A DNA stretch of 64,000 nucleotides from Massilia sp. Mn16-1_5 (GCF_004798585.1 NZ_PPXQ01000011.1:1-64000); one strand, 5' to 3'; shown: positions 42,916 to 53,898, numbered from the stretch's first letter. Numbers and translations are program-made. Notes: generated by a model not told the origin, from the letters alone.

Positions 42916-44419
42916 ATGAATTCCGTTCCCTCGCTCCGCGCTGCAGAGCCCACGCCGCAGCCGCGCATGTCGACCGGCATCGCCGGCCTCGACGACATCC
43001 TCGGCGGCGGCCTGACGCCGCAGCGCATCTACCTGGTCGAGGGTTCGCCCGGCGCCGGCAAGACCACGCTCGGGCTGCAGTTCCTGCTCGACGGCGCCGC
43101 CCGCGGCGAGCGCGGCCTGTACATCACCCTGTCCGAAACCGCCGACGAGCTGCGCGCGGTGGCCGCCACCCATGGGTGGTCGCTCGATGCGCTGGCGCTG
43201 TTCGAACTGGCCGGCGACGAGGCGCTCGACATCGACGCCCAGCAGTCGGTCTTCCACCCGTCGGAAGTCGAACTGGCCGAGACGACGCGTAATGTGATGA
43301 ACGAGGTCGACCAGGTCAAGCCGCTGCGCGTAGTCTTCGACAGCCTGTCGGAAATGCGCCTGCTGGCGCAGAATCCTTTGCGCTACCGGCGCCAGATCCT
43401 GGCTTTAAAACAGTTCTTCGCTTCGCGCTCCTGCACCGTGCTGCTGCTCGACGACAAGACCAGCGCGTCCGACCAGCACCTGCACAGCATCGCCCACGGC
43501 GTCATCAGCCTCGAACAGATCGCCAAGGAATTCGGCAAGGAGCGCCGCCGCGTCAACATCATCAAGATGCGCGGCATCCGCTTCCGCGGCGGCTACCATG
43601 ACTATGTGCTGGAAACCGGCGGCATCACGATGTTCCCGCGCCTGGTGGCGGCCGAGCACCTGCGCGACTTCACGCCGCAAACGCGCCCGACCGGTTCGAC
43701 GGGCCTCGACCAGCTGCTCGGCGGCGGCCTAGTCAGCGGCACCAATACGCTCGTGGTGGGACCCTCGGGCATCGGCAAGACCACGCTGTCGGCGCGCTGC
43801 CTGCTGTCGGCGCTCGGGCGCGGCGAAAAGGCATCGTTCTATTTGTTCGACGAAGGCCTCGGCACTTTCTTCGCCCGCAATAACGCGCTCGGTATGGACC
43901 TGCGCCCGTATGCCGACAGCGGCCAGCTGCGCCTCACCCACATCGATCCGGCCGAGCTGTCGCCGGGCGAGTTCGCGCAGATGCTGCGCGACGCCGTCGA
44001 GCTGCACGGCGTGGGCTTCATCGCCATCGACAGCCTGAACGCCTACCTGCAGGCGATGCCGGGCGAGCAGTACCTTGTGCTGCAAATGCACGAACTGTTG
44101 TCCTACCTGAACCAGCAGGGCGTGACCACCGTACTGGTGCTGGGCCAGCACGGCCTGATCGGCGAGGTCCGCTCCGACGTCGACCTGAGCTACCTGGCCG
44201 ATACCACGGTGCTGCTGCGCTTCTTCGAATCGCAGGGCCGCCTGCGGCGCGCCATCACCGTCATCAAGAGCCGCACCGCGAGCCACGCGCTCACCATCCA
44301 CGAGCTGCAGCTCGGCCAGGAGGGCGTGCGCATCGGCGCGCCGCTGGAAGGCTTCGAGGGCGTCCTGAGCGGCCTGCCGAGCTACCACGGCTCGACCCCG
44401 ATGATGGCAATGCCGCCCC

Positions 44420-44433
<14 letters not shown>
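42916..44433 (+). CDS. KaiC-like double RecA ATPase
   Basis: This 505-residue protein consists of two KaiC domains. The first has Walker A GSPGAGKT at 43-50, and the second GPSGIGKT at 282-289. In the second domain the catalytic Glu pair of cyanobacterial KaiC (318/319) aligns with Asp312-Glu313 (FDEG), and the phosphorylation pair Ser431-Thr432 aligns with Ser425-Tyr426 (DLSYLADT). ATP binding is thus intact, and autophosphorylation could use Ser and possibly Tyr. No kaiA or kaiB is nearby. Its stop overlaps the start of a hybrid histidine kinase by 14 bases, so the two proteins are made together. A non-clock signalling role is likely. Confidence 0.9.
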
Positions 44434-46144
<1,711 letters not shown>

Positions 46145-46156
46145 GCCGCGCAGGAT

Positions 46157-46585
46157 TCAGACCTGTGCGGAGCCGTACAGCGCCTCGGTGACGGCGATCG
46201 ATTCGCGCACCAGTTGTTCCAGCACCGTCACGTCGACCTCGTCGAGCCTGCGCACATACAGGCAGGACTTGCCCATCTTGTGCCGGCCGAGTTGCGCCAG
46301 CAGGTCCGCGCGCGCTCCCATATCGCAGCTGAGGTAGATGCTGATGTCTCCCTTGCGCGGCGCGAAGCCTGCCAGCGGCGCATCGCCTTCGCGCCCGCTG
46401 GCATAGCGATAATGGTAGCTGCCGAAACCGACGATGCTGGCGCCCCACATCACCGGCGGCTGACCCGTGATCCGCTCCATCAAGCCGCTCAGGACCTGGC
46501 AGTCGGCGCGCCGCGCCGGGTCGTCGATGGCGGCCAAATAGGCGTACGCATCCACCGGGGTCGGCAGCGTCTTGTTGGCAGCCAT
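46157..46585 (-). CDS. DUF1801 protein
   Basis: A 142-residue protein of the YdhG/DUF1801 group: DAYAYLAAIDDPARRADCQVLSGLMERITGQPPVMWGASIVGFGSY is the typical helical start and Trp-rich turn, and a beta-sheet part follows (GDISIYLSC and GKSCLYVRRLDEVD). The CyaY-like fold is inferred; the function is unknown. The start at 46585 is chosen at MAANKTLPTP; the frame to 46630 adds residues overlapping the upstream gene. It is convergent with the histidine kinase gene, and an imperfect hairpin lies at 46146-46170. Confidence 0.82.
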   Translation of the reverse strand: MAANKTLPTPVDAYAYLAAIDDPARRADCQVLSGLMERITGQPPVMWGASIVGFGSYHYRYASGREGDAPLAGFAPRKGDISIYLSCDMGARADLLAQLGRHKMGKSCLYVRRLDEVDVTVLEQLVRESIAVTEALYGSAQV

Positions 46586-46596
46586 GACGCTGCCGT

Positions 46597-46836
46597 TTAG
46601 AGCTGCACGTCCAGGTGTTTTTGTACCCACGCGTGCGCATCCTCGACGGTGTCGAAGTGCACGGTGGCGATCACCGTCTTGTCATGCGCCAGGCAGCTGA
46701 GGTAGACGCGCTTCTCGTCGGCCGAACTGAGCAGGTCGGACTGCGGCGACAGCTCGACCGATGCCACCAGGTCGAGGTTCAGCAGCTGGGCCTTCTTCGG
46801 ATTGTTTTCCTTGTCGATGCGGACGAATTTGCTCAT
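46597..46836 (-). CDS. Small hypothetical protein
   Basis: This 79-residue protein starts MSKFVRIDKENNPKKAQLLNL and has a beta-strand-rich middle (KRVYLSCLAHDKTVIATVHFDT) and a helical end (VEDAHAWVQKHLDVQL). No family is recognised. It lies between pmbA and the DUF1801 gene on the same strand (15- and 11-base gaps), so the three are likely one operon. GGAACAGCC precedes the start. Confidence 0.68.
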   Translation of the reverse strand: MSKFVRIDKENNPKKAQLLNLDLVASVELSPQSDLLSSADEKRVYLSCLAHDKTVIATVHFDTVEDAHAWVQKHLDVQL

Positions 46837-46851
46837 GGCTGTTCCTTGGGT

Positions 46852-48204
46852 TTAGTTACCTGCCACGACCATCTTCTCGATCAGGATGGACCCGGTCGAT
46901 TTATTGCCGCGTGCCAAAACATCGTTGCCGACGCCGACGATCTGCTGGAACATCTCGCGCATGTTGCCGGCGATCGTGATTTCCTCGACGGGGTACTGGA
47001 TGACGCCGTTCTCGACCCAGTAGCCCGAGGCGCCGCGCGAATAGTCGCCGGTGACGTAGTTCACGCCCTGCCCCATCAGTTCCGTCACCAGCAGGCCCGT
47101 GCCCATCTTGCGCAGCATGCCCTCGAAGGTGTCGGCCAGTTTCGTCTCGTCCGAGGTGATGCTGAGGTTGTGCGAGCCGCCGGCGTTACCCGTGGTTTTC
47201 ATGCCCAGCTTGCGCGCCGAGTACGAGGACAGGAAGTAGCCCTGCAGGACGCCGCTGTCGATGACCTTGCGGCGCACGGTGCGCACGCCCTCTTCGTCGA
47301 AGGGCGAGGAACCCACTTCGCCGATGACGTGCGGGTCTTCGATGATCTGGATATGGCGCGGGAAGACCTGCTTGCCGAGGGTGTCGAGGAGAAAACTCGA
47401 TTTGCGGTAGAGCGAGCCGCCCGATACGGCCTGCACGAAAGCGCCCAGCAGGCCGGCGGCCAGCGGCGCCTCGAACAGCACCGGGCAGCTGCGGGTGTCG
47501 AGTTTACGGGCGTTCAGGCGCGCCAGTGCGCGTTCGGCGGCGTAGCGGCCCACCGCTTCCGGCTTGGCCAGCTTTTTCGGGTCGCGCGCCGAGGTATACC
47601 AGTCGTCGCGCTGCATCTTGTTGCCCTTGCCGGCGATCGGCGCGATCGACATCGTATGGCGCGAGAACGGGTAGCCGCCCATGAAGCCGCGCGTGTTGGC
47701 GGCGACGAAATGCGATTGCTGGACGTAGACGCTGGCGCCTTCGCTGTTGGTGATGCGGCGGTCGACCTCGAAGGCCGCGTTCTCGCAGCGCTGGGCCAGC
47801 TCGACGGCTTCCTCGGTACTGATCTGCCACGGGTAGCACAGGCGCAGGTCGCGCGGGTTCATCTCGAGCATGTCGGCGTCCGGCAGGCCGGCCGCGTCGT
47901 CCTCGGCGGTGAAGCGGGCGATGTTCCAGGCCGCCTCCACAGTGGCTTTCAGCGAGGCTTCCGAAAAATCGGAGGTGCTGGCATTGCCGCGGCGCTGGCC
48001 GGCGTAGACGGTGACGCCGATGCCCTTGTCCTTGTTCTGCTCGATGGTCTCGATCTGGCCGCGACGTACCGACACCGACAGCCCGCTACCCTCGCTGATC
48101 TCGACCGAGGCATCGGTCGCGCCCTGCTCCTTGGCGAATGCAAGCACGCTCTGCGCCAGCGCTTTGAGCTGGTCCTGGGTGTGGGTAAAAACGGAGTCGT
48201 TCAT
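46852..48204 (-). CDS. pmbA: Metalloprotease subunit PmbA/TldE
   Basis: PmbA (TldE) pairs with TldD to form a peptidase that degrades unfolded peptides and matures microcin B17 and CcdA. The 450-residue protein has the conserved N-terminal domain (GATDASVEISEGSGLSVSVRRGQIETIEQNKDKGIGVTVY) and C-terminal domain (GGSLYRKSSFLLD, NYVTGDYSRGASGYWVENG). As expected for TldE it lacks the HExxxH zinc site that is in TldD. tldD is not in the window. The gene is divergent from darP, the usual arrangement in betaproteobacteria. Confidence 0.95.
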   Translation of the reverse strand: MNDSVFTHTQDQLKALAQSVLAFAKEQGATDASVEISEGSGLSVSVRRGQIETIEQNKDKGIGVTVYAGQRRGNASTSDFSEASLKATVEAAWNIARFTAEDDAAGLPDADMLEMNPRDLRLCYPWQISTEEAVELAQRCENAAFEVDRRITNSEGASVYVQQSHFVAANTRGFMGGYPFSRHTMSIAPIAGKGNKMQRDDWYTSARDPKKLAKPEAVGRYAAERALARLNARKLDTRSCPVLFEAPLAAGLLGAFVQAVSGGSLYRKSSFLLDTLGKQVFPRHIQIIEDPHVIGEVGSSPFDEEGVRTVRRKVIDSGVLQGYFLSSYSARKLGMKTTGNAGGSHNLSITSDETKLADTFEGMLRKMGTGLLVTELMGQGVNYVTGDYSRGASGYWVENGVIQYPVEEITIAGNMREMFQQIVGVGNDVLARGNKSTGSILIEKMVVAGN

Positions 48205-48299
48205 GTCGTGTTTTTCGTGGCGAGCCCTAAAACAGTTATCATAGCAGCCGTTTACTGTTTTTACTGATCGGCTCAGCGCCAATCGGATCATCCAATACC

Positions 48300-48893
48300 A
48301 TGCCTAATCCAAACCGCGGCTCCGTGGGCTTCCAGTCCAACGAGTTCGAGCAAGAATACGAACGCCCATCCAAATCTGAACTCAAGCGCCAGATGGACGA
48401 GTTGCAGAAACTCGGAGCGCAACTCGTTGCCGAGCCGCGCGACCGCGTCAAGCGCGTGCCGATGCCGGACGACGTCAAGGACGCCATCCTCGAGTGCCAG
48501 ACCATCACCAACCACGAAGGCCGGCGCCGCCAGCTGCAGTTCGTGGGCAAGAAGATGCGCACGCTGACCGAAGAGGAAGTGGCCGTCATCCAGCGCACCA
48601 TCGACAGCTGGAAAGGCGCCTCCAAGGCCGAGACGGCCGCGCTGCACGCCCTCGAGCGCCGCCGCGAGAAGCTGCTGAGCGACGACAAGGCACTTACGAC
48701 GCTGTTAGAAGAGCACCCGGAACTGGACGTGCAGCACCTGCGCACCCTGATCCGCAATGCGCGCAAGGAGCAGGCCGAGAACAAGCCGCCGAAGGCCTAC
48801 CGCGAACTGTTCCAGATTTTAAAAGAGCTGGGCAAGAAACCGGCGGCGCCGGCCGACGACGAATTGGAAGACGATGAGTCCGCAGACGAGTAA
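48300..48893 (+). CDS. darP: Ribosome biogenesis factor DarP (YjgA, DUF615)
   Basis: DarP binds late 50S precursors and helps peptidyl-transferase centre maturation. The 197-residue protein has the family's helical pattern SKSELKRQMDELQKLGAQLVAE, RRRQLQFVGKKMR and HPELDVQHLRTLIRNARKEQAENKPPKAYRELFQILKEL, and ends in an acidic tail (DDELEDDESADE). It is transcribed divergently from pmbA and overlaps the start of mog by 20 bases. Confidence 0.94.
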   Translation: MPNPNRGSVGFQSNEFEQEYERPSKSELKRQMDELQKLGAQLVAEPRDRVKRVPMPDDVKDAILECQTITNHEGRRRQLQFVGKKMRTLTEEEVAVIQRTIDSWKGASKAETAALHALERRREKLLSDDKALTTLLEEHPELDVQHLRTLIRNARKEQAENKPPKAYRELFQILKELGKKPAAPADDELEDDESADE

Positions 48894-49509
48894 CGAAGTG
48901 ATGCTGGTGATCGGCCTGGTGTCGGTCTCGGACCGCGCCAGCGGCGGCGTTTATGAGGACAAGGGCATTCCTGCGCTGCAGGACTGGCTGGCCTCGGCCA
49001 TCACGACGCCCTACCGCATCGAGCCGCGCCTGATTCCCGACGAGCGTACGCAGATCGAGAAGACCCTGGTCGAGCTGGTCGACGTGACCGGCTGCCACCT
49101 GGTGCTGACCACCGGCGGCACCGGTCCCGCGCGGCGCGACGTCACGCCCGAGGCGACGCTGGCCGTCGGCACCAAGGAAATGCCGGGCTTCGGCGAGCAG
49201 ATGCGCCAGATCAGCCTGCGCTTCGTGCCGACCGCCATCCTGTCGCGCCAGGTCGCCGTGATCCGTGAAACGCTTGATCACGCGGCCCTGATCATGAACC
49301 TGCCGGGCCAGCCGAAGGCGATCAAGGAAACCCTCGAGGGCCTGAAAGACGCGGACGGGAATGTGGTCGCCGGCGGCATCTTCGCCGCCGTCCCCTACTG
49401 CATCGACCTGATCGGCGGCCCCTACATGGAAACCAATCCGGCGGTGAGCAAGACCTGGCGGCCAAAGACCGCGCAGCGCCCCGCCGTCACTACCCAGGAC
49501 AACGCATGA
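48874..49509 (+). CDS. mog: Molybdopterin adenylyltransferase
   Basis: Mog adenylates molybdopterin before molybdenum insertion. The 211-residue protein has IGLVSVSDRASGGVYEDKGIPAL, the MPT-binding loop TTGGTGPARRDVTPEATLAV and LIMNLPGQPKAIKE. Start 48874 has GGAAGACG just upstream and overlaps darP; a second ATG at 48901 after the darP stop is possible and would remove nine residues. The stop overlaps the next gene as ATGA. Confidence 0.94.
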   Translation: MSPQTSNEVMLVIGLVSVSDRASGGVYEDKGIPALQDWLASAITTPYRIEPRLIPDERTQIEKTLVELVDVTGCHLVLTTGGTGPARRDVTPEATLAVGTKEMPGFGEQMRQISLRFVPTAILSRQVAVIRETLDHAALIMNLPGQPKAIKETLEGLKDADGNVVAGGIFAAVPYCIDLIGGPYMETNPAVSKTWRPKTAQRPAVTTQDNA

Positions 49510-50174
49510 GCGATCTGCTGCAAACCATCGACATTGAAACCGCGCCGAATCCATCGGTCGCGATCATCTGGCTGCACGGCCTGGGCGCCGACGGCAACGA
49601 CTTCGTGCCGCTGGTGCGCGAACTCGATTTGACGGGCCTGCCCGCCATCCGCTTCGTCTTCCCGCATGCGAAGACGATTCCGGTGACGATCAACGGCGGC
49701 TACGTGATGCGCGCCTGGTACGACATCACCGGCGCCGAACTGACGCGCCGCGAAGACGAGACCGGCCTGCGCGACTCGCAGCGCGACGTCGAGGCCCTGA
49801 TCGCGCGCGAAAAGGCGCGCGGCATCCCGGCCTCGAAGATCGTCCTGGCCGGCTTCTCGCAAGGCTGCGCGATGACCCTGCAGACCGGCCTGCGCCATCC
49901 GGAAAAGCTGGCCGGCATGCTGTGCCTGTCGGGCTACCTGCCGCTCAACGAGAAAGTCGTCCACGAGCGCACCGAGGAAAGCATCGACACCCCGATCTTC
50001 ATGGCGCACGGCCGCCAGGACCACGTGGTGCCCTTCCTGCGCGGCGAACAGTCGCGCGACATCCTCAAGGAACTCGGCTATACGATCGACTGGCACGCTT
50101 ACCCGATGCAGCATTCGCTCTGCTTCGAGGAGGTGCAGGACATCTCGGCGTGGCTGAAGAAGGTACTGGCTTAA
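49506..50174 (+). CDS. Carboxylesterase/phospholipase of the alpha/beta-hydrolase fold
   Basis: This 222-residue cytosolic esterase of the carboxylesterase II/YpfH group has the IWLHGLGADGNDF oxyanion motif near residue 20, the nucleophile elbow LAGFSQGCAM near residue 117, the acid in AHGRQDHVVP and the final His in YPMQHSLCFEE. Short-chain esters or lysophospholipids are usual substrates. It is coupled to mog by a 4-base overlap, but a link to molybdenum metabolism is not expected. A hairpin terminator follows. Confidence 0.9.
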   Translation: MSDLLQTIDIETAPNPSVAIIWLHGLGADGNDFVPLVRELDLTGLPAIRFVFPHAKTIPVTINGGYVMRAWYDITGAELTRREDETGLRDSQRDVEALIAREKARGIPASKIVLAGFSQGCAMTLQTGLRHPEKLAGMLCLSGYLPLNEKVVHERTEESIDTPIFMAHGRQDHVVPFLRGEQSRDILKELGYTIDWHAYPMQHSLCFEEVQDISAWLKKVLA

Positions 50175-50186
50175 CAAGCCTCAACC

Positions 50187-50212
50187 AACGGGAGCTGCGG
50201 CTCCCGTTTTAC
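50187..50212 (+). terminator. Probable rho-independent terminator
   Basis: AACGGGAG (50187-50194) pairs with CTCCCGTT (50201-50208) around CTGCGG and runs into TTTT. The T run is short. It also lies only a few bases before the ribosome binding site of the next small gene. Confidence 0.7.
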
Positions 50213-50225
50213 ATTGGAGGTCATC

Positions 50226-50423
50226 ATGGCCAAGAAAGAAGAACTCGACGAAGAGACGCTGGCGCTGATCAACTGGTGCATCGAGGTCGAAGGTTTTCTC
50301 GTTGCCGGCGGGGCGACGCAGAAGCAGGCGCAGGAACATATCGAGGAGCAGGTGGAGTGGTTCACCGATTTGTTCTATGACGGCTTGACGCCCGAGGAAG
50401 CGGCCAAGGAAGCGCTGGCCTGA
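50226..50423 (+). CDS. Small hypothetical protein
   Basis: This 65-residue acidic, helical protein starts MAKKEELDEETLALINWCIE and ends EEAAKEALA, with two aromatic-containing helices (EEQVEWFTDLFYDG). A strong GGAGG precedes ATG 50226 by eight bases; an upstream in-frame ATG at 50214 overlaps that site and is unlikely. It has no recognised domain, export signal or neighbour that explains it. Confidence 0.7.
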   Translation: MAKKEELDEETLALINWCIEVEGFLVAGGATQKQAQEHIEEQVEWFTDLFYDGLTPEEAAKEALA

Positions 50424-50436
50424 GTTCAGGCTCTAT

Positions 50437-50466
50437 ACCGCGTGGAGTCGGGACTCCACCCTACGT
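50437..50466 (-). repeat. Palindromic repeat, core GTGGAGTC/GACTCCAC
   Basis: ACCGCGTGGAGTC-GG-GACTCCACCCTACG forms an 8-bp stem shortly after the stop of the preceding small gene. Confidence 0.85.
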
Positions 50467-50477
50467 ATACCACTGAT

Positions 50478-50505
50478 CGTAGGGTAGAGTCCTGACTCCA
50501 CGGGG
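50478..50505 (+). repeat. Palindromic repeat with one mismatch, core GTAGAGTC/GACTCCAC
   Basis: The inverted partner of the copy at 50437, separated by 11 bases. One stem pair is broken (A opposite C), so this copy may be decaying. It ends three bases before the next gene's stop codon. Confidence 0.75.
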
Positions 50506-50507
50506 GT

Positions 50508-51062
50508 TTAATCAGGCAGAGGCGGCGCGCTGGAGACGGGAACGGCAGTGCGCGCCGTGTTCATCACCATCGCCAAAAACGTGTAGTAGCCGTTCAGCCC
50601 CATCAGATCGACCACGCCCTGTTCGCCGAACAGGGCCACCGCCTCGCCATAGGTGCGGTCCGACACCTCTTTGTTCTGGTGCAGTTCGACGCAGAAGTCG
50701 TGCACCACCGATTCGTCCACCAGCATGCCTTCCGGCCGTTCGCGCCGCGCGATGGCATTGATCACGTCCGGCGGCACGCCGACCTGCGCCGCGATCGGCG
50801 CATGGATCGCCCACTCGACGCCCTGGTTCCACTGGCGCGCCGTGACCAGAATCGCCAGTTCCGATAACCTGACCCCGATGGCGCTGCGGTAGCGCAGGTA
50901 CTCTCCCATGCGCTGGGCGTTTTCCAGCAGTTCCGGACTGCGCAGCAGGGGCACGAAGGGGCCGTAGAGCGCGCCGCGCGGACCTTCGATGACGGCCTGG
51001 GCGGCGCGGCGCTGGGCTTCGGTCATCTCGCTGGGGGGAATCGGACGTAGGCGATCGGTCAT
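50508..51062 (-). CDS. Carboxymuconolactone decarboxylase (CMD)-family protein
   Basis: A 184-residue helical protein: FVPLLRSPELLENAQRMGEYLRYRSAIGVRLSELAILVTARQWNQGVEWAIHAPIAAQVGVP is the CMD/AhpD helical core. It lacks the CxxC redox pair of AhpD, so peroxidase activity is unlikely. A decarboxylase- or lyase-like role is possible. It stands alone, divergent from the aminotransferase gene. The exact function is unknown. Confidence 0.86.
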   Translation of the reverse strand: MTDRLRPIPPSEMTEAQRRAAQAVIEGPRGALYGPFVPLLRSPELLENAQRMGEYLRYRSAIGVRLSELAILVTARQWNQGVEWAIHAPIAAQVGVPPDVINAIARRERPEGMLVDESVVHDFCVELHQNKEVSDRTYGEAVALFGEQGVVDLMGLNGYYTFLAMVMNTARTAVPVSSAPPLPD

Positions 51063-51194
51063 GGTCGGCGGCGCGAGTGTCTTAACGGAAAACTGTCTTT
51101 ACAAAAATATTCGCACAGCTTACGGTAAAGATCAAAGGAATCCGGGCGCGACGAGTTTATTGTCAACCGTCAACTATTTGCCGGAGGGAAATTC

Positions 51195-52520
51195 ATGAGC
51201 CATCTCATCCACCGCAGCCTGCGCCAGACGCCGCCGATTGCCACCCATGCTTCGGGCATCACGGTTTTCGACAATGCCGGCAACGCCTACCTCGACGCCA
51301 GCGGCGGCGCCGCCGTGTCCTCGCTGGGTCACGGCCATCCGGACGTGATCGCCGCCATGCACCGCCAGATCGACCGCTGCGCCTATGCCCACACCGCCTT
51401 CTTTACCACCGAGGTGGCCGAAGAGCTGGCGCAGACGCTGGTCGCCAAGGCACCAAGCGGCATCCAGGGCGTGTACCTGGTGTCGGGCGGTTCGGAGGCG
51501 ATGGAGACGGCCTTGAAGCTGGCGCGCCAATACTTCGTCGAAGCCGGCGAGACCGGGCGCTCGCTGTTCATCGCGCGGCGCCAGAGCTATCACGGCAACA
51601 CGCTGGGCGCGCTGGCCGTCGGCGGCAACGAATGGCGCCGCAAGCCCTTCGCGCCGCTGCTGATGGAGGTGCCGCGGGTATCGCCCTGCTACGAGTACCG
51701 CGACCGGCGCGAGGGCCAGAGCGTGGACGCCTACACCGCCTGCCTGCTCGACGAACTGGAGACGGCCATCGTCAAGGCGGGCCCCGAGAAGGTGATCGGC
51801 TTCGGCGCCGAGCCGGTGGTGGGCGCGACCGGCGGCGCGATCCCGCCGACGCCCGGCTATTTCGCCGGCGTGCGCGCCATCTGCGACCGCTACGGCATCC
51901 TCTTCATCGCCGACGAGGTGATGTGCGGGATGGGCCGCACCGGCACCCTGTTCGCGGTCGAGCAGGAAGGCGTGGCGCCCGACATCATCGCGGTAGCCAA
52001 GGGCCTGGGCGGCGGCTACCAGCCGGTCGGCGCGGTGCTGGCGCAGGGCGCCATCGTCGAGCGCCTGCGCCACGGCAGCGGCGCCTTCCTGCACGGGCAC
52101 ACGTACATCGGCCATCCGGTGGCGGCCGCCGCCGCGCTGGCGGTGCAGCAGGTGATCGAGCGTGACGGCCTGCTGGAACAGGTGCAGCGGCGCGGCGCAA
52201 CGCTCAAACGCATGCTCGGCGACGTATTCGGCAAACACCCGCACGTGGGAGATATTCGCGGGCGCGGCCTGTTCCTCGGGATCGAGCTGGTGCAGGACCG
52301 CGCGACGAAAGAGCCCTTCGCGCCGGAGCGCAAGCTGCATGCGGCGATCAAGAACGAGGCGATGGCGCGCGGGCTGATGGTATATCCGATGGGCGGGACG
52401 ATCGACGGCCAGCGCGGGGATCACATTTTGTTGGCGCCGCCGTTCATCGTGTCGGCCAGCGAGCTGTCGGAGATCGTGACGCGGCTCGCGGAGGCAGTCG
52501 ACGCCGCATTACTGAAGTAA
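51195..52520 (+). CDS. Class III PLP-dependent aminotransferase
   Basis: This 441-residue omega-transaminase-type enzyme has substrate loop GGAAVSSLGHGHPDVI, cofactor-binding SGGSEAMETALKLARQY, a Tyr/His pair in SYHGNTLGA, IADEVMCGMGRTGTLFA with the Asp that binds the pyridine nitrogen, and the Schiff-base Lys in AVAKGLGGGYQPVGAVL. HGHTYIGHP matches the group annotated as aspartate aminotransferase family or taurine/beta-alanine-pyruvate aminotransferases. The amino donor is not known. GGAGGG precedes the start. Confidence 0.92.
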   Translation: MSHLIHRSLRQTPPIATHASGITVFDNAGNAYLDASGGAAVSSLGHGHPDVIAAMHRQIDRCAYAHTAFFTTEVAEELAQTLVAKAPSGIQGVYLVSGGSEAMETALKLARQYFVEAGETGRSLFIARRQSYHGNTLGALAVGGNEWRRKPFAPLLMEVPRVSPCYEYRDRREGQSVDAYTACLLDELETAIVKAGPEKVIGFGAEPVVGATGGAIPPTPGYFAGVRAICDRYGILFIADEVMCGMGRTGTLFAVEQEGVAPDIIAVAKGLGGGYQPVGAVLAQGAIVERLRHGSGAFLHGHTYIGHPVAAAAALAVQQVIERDGLLEQVQRRGATLKRMLGDVFGKHPHVGDIRGRGLFLGIELVQDRATKEPFAPERKLHAAIKNEAMARGLMVYPMGGTIDGQRGDHILLAPPFIVSASELSEIVTRLAEAVDAALLK

Positions 52521-52531
52521 CCGTAATAACC

Positions 52532-52612
52532 GTAGGGTGGGCGCCCTGTGCCCACCAGAAGCTTGCGCAGCGTTGGCGCATCGTGATGGTGGGCACAGGG
52601 CGCCCACCCTAC
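52532..52612. repeat. Large composite palindromic element
   Basis: Perfect 26-bp inverted arms at 52532-52557 and 52587-52612, each starting or ending with GTAGGGTGGGC / GCCCACCCTAC, enclose a 29-base spacer with its own TGCGC...GCGCA hairpin. The second arm ends five bases before the stop codon of the convergent FAH-family gene. The same element, inverted, is found at 58742. Confidence 0.9.
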
Positions 52613-52616
52613 CGCA

Positions 52617-53465
52617 TCATTTCGGGAACGCGACGACTTCCGCCTGCTGTTCGCCCAGTCCCGCAATCCCCAGCCGTAGCTTGTCGCCCTTCTTCAAGAA
52701 CCGCTGCGGCTTGCGTCCTAATCCGACGCCCGGCGGCGTGCCGGTGGTGATGATGTCGCCCGGCTCCAGCGTCATGAAACGCGAGACGTAGCTGACGATC
52801 TGGGCCACCGTGAAAATCATGCTCGAGGTGTTCCCGGTCTGCATGCGCTTGCCGTTCAGCTCCAGGTAGAGGTCGAGGTCCTGCACGTCGTAGACGTCGT
52901 CGCGCGTGACGAGGAAGGGGCCAACCGGGCCGAAGCTGTCGCAGCCTTTGCCTTTATCCCACTGCGAACCCATCTCGAACTGGTAGGCGCGCTCGGTGAC
53001 GTCGTTCACCACGCAGTAGCCCGCCACGAATGTCAGGGCCTCTTCTTCGCTCACGTACTGGGCGCGGGTGCCGATGACGACGCCGAGTTCGACTTCCCAG
53101 TCGGTCTTTTTCGAGCCTTTCGGCAGCTGGATCGGGTCGTCCGGGCCGTTCAGGCAGCTGATCGCCTTGGTGAAGAACACCGGTTCGGCCGGTACCGGGG
53201 AGCCCGTCTCGGCGCAGTGGTCGGCATAGTTCATGCCGATGCCGATGAACTTGCCGATGCCTTTCACCGGCACGCCCAGGCGCGGATTGCCGCGTACCAG
53301 CGGCAGGGTCTTGGTATCGATCTTGGCGAGTTTGCGCAGCGTGCGCTCGTTCAGCACGGCGCCATCGATATCCTGGATCACGCCGGACAGGTCGCGCAGG
53401 CGCCCTTCATCGTCGAACAGGCCCGGCTTTTCCTTGCCCGGGCGGCCATAGCGCACCAATCTCAT
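52617..53465 (-). CDS. Fumarylacetoacetate hydrolase (FAH) family protein
   Basis: This 282-residue protein of the FAH superfamily (ureidoglycolate lyase / 2-keto-4-pentenoate hydratase-like) has IGIGMNYADHCAETGSPVPAEPVFF near residue 72, metal ligands in KTDWEVELGVVIG (ExE), NDVTERAYQ and GTPPGVGLGRKP near the C-terminus. These features fit a C-C bond hydrolase or acylpyruvase. The start at 53465 (MRLVRYGRPG) is the family's usual N-terminus. No pathway genes nearby define the substrate. Confidence 0.9.
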   Translation of the reverse strand: MRLVRYGRPGKEKPGLFDDEGRLRDLSGVIQDIDGAVLNERTLRKLAKIDTKTLPLVRGNPRLGVPVKGIGKFIGIGMNYADHCAETGSPVPAEPVFFTKAISCLNGPDDPIQLPKGSKKTDWEVELGVVIGTRAQYVSEEEALTFVAGYCVVNDVTERAYQFEMGSQWDKGKGCDSFGPVGPFLVTRDDVYDVQDLDLYLELNGKRMQTGNTSSMIFTVAQIVSYVSRFMTLEPGDIITTGTPPGVGLGRKPQRFLKKGDKLRLGIAGLGEQQAEVVAFPK

Positions 53466-53538
53466 GTCGTTCCCTCGTTGTTCTGCCGCTCGACGCATGC
53501 CACCATGGCGCGTCCGACGGGCCAGCATGATACCAAGC

Positions 53539-53898
53539 TTATTCTTTTGCCGTCAGCAGCCAGGCGCTCATGTCGAGGGCATCGCGTTCGCTCACGCCCA
53601 CGGCCGGCATCGCCGTATGCGGGTCGATCGATTGCGGGTCGCGGATCCAGCGCACCAGGTTGGGCTGGTTGTTGGGCAGGCTGCCGGCGATGAAGCGGCG
53701 CTCGGCAAGGCCCGCCAGCGAACGGCCGACGTGGGTCTCGGGCCCGGTCAGGCCGGGGATGATGTGGCAGGCGCGGCAGGCGTGCTGGGCCAGCGCGATG
53801 CGGCCGCGTTCGGGGTCGCCCTGCACCGTGTTCGACGGCGGCTTGCCCTGGCAGCCGGCAAGCAGCGCCAGCACGCATAAAAGCAGGCGCGCGCTCAT
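53539..53898 (-). CDS. Lipoprotein c-type cytochrome
   Basis: This 119-residue protein has a lipoprotein signal ending LLAGC (Cys about residue 16) and a single heme c site CRACH, with a distal Met in HTAMPAVGVS. It closely resembles the cytochrome encoded on the other side of the divergent region (54549-54941), including 'RxxLAxxHACxACH' versus 'RLMAQYQCTACH' and 'WIRDPQ' versus 'WLDNPQ', so the two may be paralogues. The start overlaps the stop of the upstream cytochrome gene (ATGA). It should lie on the periplasmic face and pass electrons to the oxidase. Confidence 0.88.
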   Translation of the reverse strand: MSARLLLCVLALLAGCQGKPPSNTVQGDPERGRIALAQHACRACHIIPGLTGPETHVGRSLAGLAERRFIAGSLPNNQPNLVRWIRDPQSIDPHTAMPAVGVSERDALDMSAWLLTAKE